Assembly (NCBI GenBank): GCA_963703855.1
Contig: CAVPFW010000008.1
Location: 124,001-188,000, forward strand
Source: AP-15 sp963703855
GTDB lineage: Bacteria > Pseudomonadota > Alphaproteobacteria > ATCC43930 > CGMCC-115725
DNA: 64,000 bases
Direction: 5' to 3'
Shown here piece after piece: positions 58,885 to 64,000 of the stretch (position 1 is its first letter; the number at the start of each line of letters is the position of its first letter). The notes under the pieces are model-generated. The model was not told the origin of the DNA and did no database searches. It was given only the letters and a program-made list of their open reading frames with translations. Both the position numbers and the translations under genes were made by a program.

Positions 58885-58995
58885 GTGGCGAACAAGGAGC
58901 AGAAGCGGTCGAGCCGGGAAGCCAAGAAGCCCAAACAGAAGAAATCCGCGGCCGCCAAGCCGGCCGCCGGCAAGCCGCAGGCAGTCAAGACCTGA
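58885..58995 (+). CDS. Tiny Lys/Ala-rich conserved protein
   Basis: 36 residues from a GTG at 58885 with a good ribosome site (GGGAGGA). It reads VANKEQKRSSREAKKPKQKK followed by Ala/Pro/Lys to QAVKT. Small basic proteins beginning M-A-x-K-x-Q-R-x-x-R-E-x-K-K-P-K are common, unannotated and conserved in alphaproteobacteria; I recall that pattern and this fits it. Possibly nucleic-acid or ribosome binding. The length is below most gene-calling cut-offs. Confidence 0.55.
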   Translation: MANKEQKRSSREAKKPKQKKSAAAKPAAGKPQAVKT

Positions 58996-59040
58996 AGTCT
59001 TTAGCTGGCGCGAGGCTGGCGACGGCAGATCGCCGCAGGC

Positions 59041-59137
59041 GGCCCCTCACTCCCTCCCTCTCCCCGCGAGCGGGGAGAGGGAGGGACCCGCGTCAGCGGG
59101 AGGGTGACGGGCAGCCCCGGACCTGATGCGGGGTGAG
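59041..59137. repeat. Dispersed GC-rich palindromic repeat (CCCTCTCCCCGCGAGCGGGGAGAGGG type)
   Basis: CCTCTCCCCGCGAGCGGGGAG is a near-perfect hairpin, followed by GACCCGCGTCAGCGGGAGGG. Same class as at 35334. It lies between the small Lys-rich gene and the lon terminator side; together with the next repeat it fills 58996-59361. Confidence 0.75.
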
Positions 59138-59207
59138 GGCGATCGCGGCACGTGCCTTTCGGCAAAGAGCCCAATTCCAAATAAGTCAGTTAAAATCAAT
59201 CCCTTAT

Positions 59208-59312
59208 CGTCATTCCCGCGAAAGCGGGAACCCAGGGCCGGCCCAAGGCACCAGCGGTTGCCCCCTGTTCATGCCAGGGCAAGCTCTGGACCCCCGCCTT
59301 CGCGGGGCGACG
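59208..59312. repeat. Dispersed repeat (CGTCATTCCCGCGAAAGCGGGAACCC type)
   Basis: Left hairpin ATTCCCGCGAAAGCGGGAA and right end GGACCCCCGCCTTCGCGGGG match the ends of the element at 39153. Inner sequence differs. Confidence 0.7.
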
Positions 59313-59361
59313 CGATAACTATTCGGATCGCTCGCTTCATTTCAGGTCAGCCACTAAGAAT

Positions 59362-61782
59362 TCAGCAGACACCCGCCGCTATCCCTTCGAGCGCCGCCTC
59401 GGTGACCTGCTCGGCCCGCTCGGCCCACAGGAAGCGCAGGCTGTTGCGCGCGCTTTCGGGAATATCGTCGTAATCCTTGCGGTTGCGCGCCGGCAGAATG
59501 ACGGTCGAGAGGCCGGCGCGGGCGGCGGCGACGACCTTTTCCTTGATCCCGCCGACCGGCAATACCAGCCCGCGCAGGCTGATCTCGCCGGTCATCGCCG
59601 TATCGCTGCGCACGGTCCGATCGGTCAGCAGCGAAACGAGCGCGGTGTACATCGCCACCCCGGCGCTCGGCCCATCCTTGGGGATGGCACCCGCCGGCAC
59701 ATGAACGTGGATGTCGCTCTTCTCGAACATCGCCGGGTCGAGCCCGAGCGATGAGGCCCGCGCCTTGACCAGGCTCAGCGCCGCCTGGGCGCTTTCGCGC
59801 ATGACCTCGCCGAGCTGGCCGGTCAGGATCAGCCGGCCGCCGCCCGGGAAGCGCGTCGCCTCGATAAACAGGATGTCGCCGCCGACCGGGGTCCAGGCGA
59901 GCCCGGTGGCGACGCCGGGGACGCTGGTGCGCATCGCCACCTCGCCCTCGAAGCGCGGCGGCCCGAGGATTTCGGCCAGCCCGTCGGGCTCGATCGCGAC
60001 ATGTCGCGCGGTCGCTTCGGCGATGCGCATCGCCGCGCTGCGCAGAACCGCGCCGATCTCGCGCTCGAGCTGGCGCACGCCGGCTTCGCGGGTGTAGTCG
60101 CGGATGATGGCGCGCAAGGCGGCGTCGCTGATCTCCGCCCGCTCGGCGGTCAGGCCGTTGGCCTTGAGCTGGCGGGCGACCAGATAGCGCCGCGCGATCT
60201 CGAATTTTTCGTCTTCGACATAGCCGGGCAGGTCGATCACCTCCATGCGGTCGCGCAATGGCCCGGGGACGGTGTCGAGAACGTTCGCCGTGGTGATGAA
60301 CATCACCCGCGACAAGTCGAACGGCACGCCCAGATAATTGTCGCGAAAGGCCGAGTTCTGCTCGGGATCGAGGACTTCGAGCAAGGCCGAGGCCGGATCG
60401 CCCTGAATGCCGCGGCCGAGCTTGTCGATTTCGTCCAGCATCATCACGCAGTCGCGCGCGCCGGCCCGGCGGATGCCCTGGATGATGTTCCCCGGCAATG
60501 CCCCGATATAAGTGCGGCGGTGGCCGCGGATCTCGGCTTCGTCATGCGTGCCGCCGAGGCTGACCCGGACGAATTTCCGGCCGGTGGCGCGGGCGATGCT
60601 CTGCCCGAGCGAGGTCTTGCCGACCCCGGGCGGGCCGACAAAGCACAGGATCGGGCTGCGCCCCTCCGGATTGAGCTGGTGGATCGCGAGGTTTTCGAGA
60701 ATGCGCCGCTTGACCTTGGCGAGCCCGAAATGGTCGGCGTCGAGAATTCGCCGCGCCTCGGCGATGTCGGTCGGCTTGCCGAACTCGACCGACCACGGCA
60801 GCTCGATCAGCCATTCGAGATAGGTGCGCGCCATCGAATACTCGCCGGCCGCCTCCGGCATCCGCTCGAGCCGGGCGAGCTCGCGCTTGGCGTGCTCCTC
60901 GACCTCGGCCGGCATCTTGGCCTCGGCGATCTTCTTCGCCAGCTCGGCGATCTCCTGGCTCTTGGCATCGTCGCCCTCCCCCAGCTCCTTCTGGATCGTC
61001 TTCATCTGCTCGCGCAGCAGGAACTCGCGCTGGCGGTCGTCGATCTTTTCCTTGGTCTGCTCGCTGATTTGGCGCGACAGCCGCAGCACCTCGATCCGGT
61101 AGACCAGCATCGCCGACACCCGTTCGAGCCGGCTTTCGATGTCGACGGTTTCGAGGATCTCCTGCTTCTCGGCCGGGGTGATGTCCATCACGCCGGCGAT
61201 CAGGTCGGCGAGTGCCGGCGCCGAGGTGGCCGATTGCACGGCATTGACCAGCTCGACCGGGCTCTGCGGCAACAGCTGCAATACCTCGATCGCCTGGTTG
61301 CGCAGATTGAGCATCCGCGCTTCGATGTCCTTACTGCCGGCCTCGGCCTCGGCCACCCGCTCGATCCGGGCCACCAGAAACGGGTAGCCGTCGAGAAATT
61401 CGAGGATGCGAAAGCGCCGCTCGCCCTGGCTGATCACGTGGTGCTGGCCGTCCGGGCTGGTCACATAACGCAGGATGTTGGCCTCGGTGCCCATGCGGTG
61501 CAGATCGACCGGGATCGGATCCTCGGTCGCGGGATCGCGCTGCAGCACCAGCCCGACCGGCCGGTTGAGCCGAATTGCCGCCTGGGCCGCCGCAACCGAG
61601 CGCTGGCGCCCGAGGGTGACCGGCAGCACCGTGCCGGGAAACAGCACCAAGCTGCGCGTCGGGATCAGGATCAGCGCATCGGCGGGCAGCGCCGGGATCC
61701 CGGCGAGCGCCGTTTCAATGGCGCCGGGCGGCGGGGATGCGGCTGGCTCCGCCGTGCGCAATTCGTGTTCTTCGAGGGGCAT
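59362..61782 (-). CDS. lon: ATP-dependent protease Lon
   Basis: 806 residues. The LAN domain at the N-terminus (LILIPTRSLVLFPGTVLPVTLGRQRS) is followed by a coiled-coil region, the AAA+ module with Walker A ILCFVGPPGVGKTSLGQSIA and Walker B-like CVMMLDEIDKLG, sensor VMFITTANVLDTVPGPLRDRMEVI, and the protease domain with the catalytic Ser in PKDGPSAGVAM and Lys in GGIKEKVVAA. It degrades misfolded and regulatory proteins (CtrA/DnaA regulators in Caulobacter). Start ATG 61782, 37 bases after the hsp20 stop, so the two are probably cotranscribed. Confidence 0.96.
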   Translation of the reverse strand: MPLEEHELRTAEPAASPPPGAIETALAGIPALPADALILIPTRSLVLFPGTVLPVTLGRQRSVAAAQAAIRLNRPVGLVLQRDPATEDPIPVDLHRMGTEANILRYVTSPDGQHHVISQGERRFRILEFLDGYPFLVARIERVAEAEAGSKDIEARMLNLRNQAIEVLQLLPQSPVELVNAVQSATSAPALADLIAGVMDITPAEKQEILETVDIESRLERVSAMLVYRIEVLRLSRQISEQTKEKIDDRQREFLLREQMKTIQKELGEGDDAKSQEIAELAKKIAEAKMPAEVEEHAKRELARLERMPEAAGEYSMARTYLEWLIELPWSVEFGKPTDIAEARRILDADHFGLAKVKRRILENLAIHQLNPEGRSPILCFVGPPGVGKTSLGQSIARATGRKFVRVSLGGTHDEAEIRGHRRTYIGALPGNIIQGIRRAGARDCVMMLDEIDKLGRGIQGDPASALLEVLDPEQNSAFRDNYLGVPFDLSRVMFITTANVLDTVPGPLRDRMEVIDLPGYVEDEKFEIARRYLVARQLKANGLTAERAEISDAALRAIIRDYTREAGVRQLEREIGAVLRSAAMRIAEATARHVAIEPDGLAEILGPPRFEGEVAMRTSVPGVATGLAWTPVGGDILFIEATRFPGGGRLILTGQLGEVMRESAQAALSLVKARASSLGLDPAMFEKSDIHVHVPAGAIPKDGPSAGVAMYTALVSLLTDRTVRSDTAMTGEISLRGLVLPVGGIKEKVVAAARAGLSTVILPARNRKDYDDIPESARNSLRFLWAERAEQVTEAALEGIAAGVC

Positions 61783-61819
61783 GCGGGGAAATCCTTCGAA
61801 ATCGGCCGCGGCGGGTTAG

Positions 61820-62218
61820 CTACAGCTTGTGCAGCTGCACCATCAGGCAGCCATTGGCGAGGTGCCGACCGGAAATCTCGAAGCGGGCAGGCGGCAATTC
61901 GATCCGCCGCTCGAAATGCCCGTGCGGGAGCTCCAACCGGTGAATTCGGGCATGCGCCAACTCGCGCGGCAGCGGGCGCTCGCCGCTGACCATCAGCACT
62001 CCGGCGCTCAGGGTCACCTTGATCTGCTCGCTGTCGACCCCCGGCAGGGCGACCAGGATGGTCAGCGCATCGTCGGTTTCGAAGATGTCGCAGGGCGCTT
62101 CCCAGAACGGGGCGGCCTGACCTCGGTGAAAGAATTGGCGGTGCAGCCGCTCGGCGCGCTCCATCGCCTCGCAGGCCTGTGCCCACATCAACGCTTCGAG
62201 CTGTCGTTTCGGCATCAT
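61820..62218 (-). CDS. Small heat-shock protein (Hsp20)
   Basis: 132 residues. The alpha-crystallin domain reads PCDIFETDDALTILVALPGVDSEQIKVTLSAGVLMVSGER, then LELPHGHFERRIELPPARFEI. The N-terminus (MMPKRQLEALMWAQACEAMERAERLHRQFFH) is a helical arm. It sits upstream of lon, an arrangement pairing a holdase with a protease. The family's C-terminal IxI motif is not obvious, so oligomer form is uncertain. Confidence 0.88.
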   Translation of the reverse strand: MMPKRQLEALMWAQACEAMERAERLHRQFFHRGQAAPFWEAPCDIFETDDALTILVALPGVDSEQIKVTLSAGVLMVSGERPLPRELAHARIHRLELPHGHFERRIELPPARFEISGRHLANGCLMVQLHKL

Positions 62219-62227
62219 CGGCTCCGA

Positions 62228-62242
62228 GCGGGGCGGCCCCGC
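62228..62242 (-). promoter_or_regulatory. GC-rich hairpin directly upstream of the hsp20 ribosome site
   Basis: GCGGGGC-G-GCCCCGC is a perfect 7-1-7 palindrome about 10 bases before the hsp20 start, next to the CGGAG ribosome-binding bases. It could fold in the leader of the mRNA. Small heat-shock genes often carry RNA thermometers, but this one is too GC-rich to melt easily, so the role is open. Confidence 0.3.
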
Positions 62243-62409
62243 CCGGTTTCTTCCCGGCGACGCCTACTTACGGTCATATAGTAACGGCGCCGCGGTCGGG
62301 GAGAGCGAACAGCGCATTTGGCCGAGGGTCGCCGATGCCGCGATGTGGGGCTAGGCCTGCGACGCGAAACCGGTTATCAGCCTCGGAGAACCAGTTTCAG
62401 AGGCGATCG

Positions 62410-63273
62410 GTGGGCGAGATCAGCGAAGAAACCAAGGCTTTCGTCGACGGCATCGCGGCCGAGGCGGAGCGGCTCGAGACCCCCTGCGGGGACGGCATGA
62501 TGGTGTGGCGCGTCTGGGGCGCCGGCCCGCCGCTGGTGCTGTTTCACGGCGGCTACGGCTCGTGGACGCACTGGATCCGCAACGTGCTGCCATTGGCGCG
62601 CACATTCACCGTCGCCGCCCCCGATCTGCCGGGGCTCGGCGAGTCGGCGACCCCGCCCGAGCCGCATACCGCCGAGGGGCTGGCGCGAATCATCGTCGAC
62701 GGACTGGCGATCGTGCTGCCCCGGCACGAGCGCCTGCACATCGCCGGGTTCTCGTTCGGCGGAGTGCTGGGCGGGCATGTCGCGGCCCAGCTCGGCGACC
62801 GGGTGCGGGCCTTTACGGTGGTCGGCTCGAACGGGCTCGGCCTGATCCGCCAGCCGACCGACCTGCGTCGGGTGGCGGCCGGCGCTTCGGCCGCGGATGC
62901 ACTGGCAACCCACCGCCACAATCTCGGGGCGCTGATGATCGCCGATCCCAGGAAGATCGACGAGCTCGCCGTCTATATCCAGGCGCAAAACGCGCCGCGC
63001 GGCCGGGTCAAGAGCCGCCGCTTCTCGCGCGCCGACACGCTCGTGCGTGCCTTGCCCTTGGTCAAGGCGCGGCTCGACGGCATCTGGGGCGGGCGCGACG
63101 CCACCGCCTATCCCCATCTCGACGAGCGCGCCCGCACCCTGCGCAAGGTTCAGCCCGATGCCCGGTTCGAGATCATCGAGGGGGCCGGGCACTGGGTGCA
63201 ATACGAGGCGGCCGACCGGTTCAACCCGCTGCTCGCCGACATCCTCTCGCAGCGCCGGAGTGCATCGCCATGA
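62410..63273 (+). CDS. Alpha/beta hydrolase
   Basis: 287 residues from the GTG at 62410 (AGAGG ribosome site). The nucleophile elbow is IAGFSFGGVLGG (Ser), the oxyanion region LVLFHGGYGSWTHW, the acid in GIWGGRDATAYP and the base in EGAGHWVQYEAADRFN. Similar to meta-cleavage hydrolases and haloalkane-dehalogenase relatives; substrate unknown. Its stop overlaps the SDR start (ATGA), so the two genes form an operon. An upstream ATG at 62179 in the same frame would add 77 residues overlapping the hsp20 gene and is unlikely. Confidence 0.85.
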   Translation: MGEISEETKAFVDGIAAEAERLETPCGDGMMVWRVWGAGPPLVLFHGGYGSWTHWIRNVLPLARTFTVAAPDLPGLGESATPPEPHTAEGLARIIVDGLAIVLPRHERLHIAGFSFGGVLGGHVAAQLGDRVRAFTVVGSNGLGLIRQPTDLRRVAAGASAADALATHRHNLGALMIADPRKIDELAVYIQAQNAPRGRVKSRRFSRADTLVRALPLVKARLDGIWGGRDATAYPHLDERARTLRKVQPDARFEIIEGAGHWVQYEAADRFNPLLADILSQRRSASP

Positions 63274-64000
63274 CGACCGACAACACCTCTGCGCTCGCCG
63301 GCAAGGTCGCCGTCGTGACCGGCGGCAGCAGCGGCATCGGTGCGGCGAGCGTGCGGCTGCTCGCGGCGGCAGGAGCGCGGGTCGTCGTCGGCTACAACAA
63401 GGGTGCCGAGCGTGCCGCGTCGCTGATCGCCGACTTGCCCGGCAACGGCCATCGGGCGATGCATCTGCCGTTGGAGGACACCGCCCGGATCCGCAAGGTG
63501 GCCGCCGCGGTCAGGGAGGAGCTCGGGCGCGCCGACATCCTGATTAATTCCGCCGGCTTTACCCGGATGGTCCCGCACCACGATCTCGAAGCGCTCGACG
63601 ACGATCTGATCGACGCGGTGCTGACCGCCAATGTGCGCGGGCCGTTCGCGACGATCCGCGCCTTCGTCCCGCTGCTGCGCCAATCGGGCGACGGGGTGAT
63701 CGTCAACATCTCCTCCGGGGCGGCGCAGCACGGCACCGGCAGCTCGATCATTTACGGCGCCTCGAAGGCCGCGCTCAACACGATGAGCATGGCCTTGGCG
63801 CGCGTGCTCGCCCCCGAGATCCGCGTCGTCGTCGTAGCGCCGGGGATGGTCCACACCGGCTTCGTCCCCGGCCGCACCGAGGAGATGATGGCCAACGCGG
63901 CAGCGGCGACGCCGTTGAAGCGCGCCATCGAGGCGCATGACGTGGCGCTGGCGGTGATGGCGTGCATCACCCATCTGACCCACACCACCGGGTCCGTCGT
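63270..64000 (+). CDS. Short-chain dehydrogenase/reductase, cut by the window end
   Basis: 243 residues of a classical SDR are present. NAD(P)-binding LAGKVAVVTGGSSGIGAASVRLL (TGxxxGIG), the NAG-like INSAGFTRM, the catalytic serine in VIVNISSGAAQHG and the YxxxK pair in IIYGASKAALNTM are all in order. The end LTHTTGSVV leads into the usual TG-x-x-x-x-x-D-G segment outside the window. 3-oxoacyl-ACP-reductase-like or a catabolic alcohol dehydrogenase; coupled to the hydrolase upstream. Confidence 0.9.
   Translation, partial: MTTDNTSALAGKVAVVTGGSSGIGAASVRLLAAAGARVVVGYNKGAERAASLIADLPGNGHRAMHLPLEDTARIRKVAAAVREELGRADILINSAGFTRMVPHHDLEALDDDLIDAVLTANVRGPFATIRAFVPLLRQSGDGVIVNISSGAAQHGTGSSIIYGASKAALNTMSMALARVLAPEIRVVVVAPGMVHTGFVPGRTEEMMANAAAATPLKRAIEAHDVALAVMACITHLTHTTGSV

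Noticed and set aside
60001..61989. Plus-strand frame of 662 codons opposite lon
   Set aside because: Shadow of lon, rich in Asp/Leu/Arg repeats without a motif.

Overview
The window reads as chromosomal DNA of a GC-rich alphaproteobacterium, most likely a free-living soil or water relative of the Rhodospirillales/Hyphomicrobiales. The evidence is the divK-pleD pair, the rplU-rpmA-obgE-proB-proA-nadD-rsfS-rlmH block, a dinB remnant with the N-terminal zinc ribbon seen in alphaproteobacterial DinB, many families of GC-rich dispersed palindromic repeats between genes, and almost uniform high-GC codon use. I see no rRNA, tRNA, CRISPR array, transposase or phage module. The placement is inferred from gene content, not from a search.

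Layout. 1-6000: 5'-truncated-by-window threonine aldolase, a broken heme-binding protein gene, maleylacetoacetate isomerase, a small secreted protein, a hemolysin-III-like membrane protein, a frameshifted amidohydrolase, and an AT-richer islet with an orphan FtsH-like (M41) metallopeptidase. 6000-10250: a trifunctional-type beta-oxidation protein and the pleD-divK cell-cycle signalling pair. 10255-12630: a stretch of gene fragments (nucleotide cyclase, dinB joined in frame to an adhesin tail, N-terminus of an RHS/YD-repeat protein). 12632-17452: an envelope copper/redox module (small Cys-rich secreted protein, Tat-exported multicopper oxidase, DUF411 protein, Met/Gly-rich secreted peptide, DsbD/ScsB-type reductase). 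17565-24305: a frameshifted MFS transporter, a small membrane protein and an RND efflux operon (adaptor, frameshifted pump, MarR regulator). 24384-31122: threonine-synthase-like enzyme, baeRF-like gene remnant, a large FecR/DUF6600 secreted protein with a Pro/Ala tail, moaB, a uracil-DNA glycosylase, and rplM-rpsI.

31351-43000: a luciferase-like oxidoreductase, a HEPN-like protein next to a DUF2283/DUF4258 pair, a frameshifted thiamine-diphosphate enzyme followed by a class III CoA-transferase, argC, a quinone-oxidoreductase-like protein, a pirin, and a frameshifted GH42-like glycosidase. 43102-49001: the housekeeping block for ribosome assembly, proline and NAD synthesis, in which nadD and rsfS form a single reading frame. 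49005-64000: hydantoinase/oxoprolinase, Rieske oxygenase, HisN-type phosphatase, yejA-yejB without yejE/yejF, a 2-hydroxyacid dehydrogenase, an amidase, a tiny Lys-rich protein, hsp20-lon, an alpha/beta hydrolase and an SDR cut by the window end.

Two themes stand out. First, five otherwise complete genes are each broken by one single-base indel; two of these are the same event (an extra A turning GACTC into GAACTC), which suggests either systematic sequence error or recent inactivation. Second, the most interesting biology is the copper module with the same Met-Met-Gly-Gly motif in the oxidase and the small secreted protein, the HEPN/DUF4258/DUF2283 islet, the orphan M41 protease, and the NadD-RsfS fusion.
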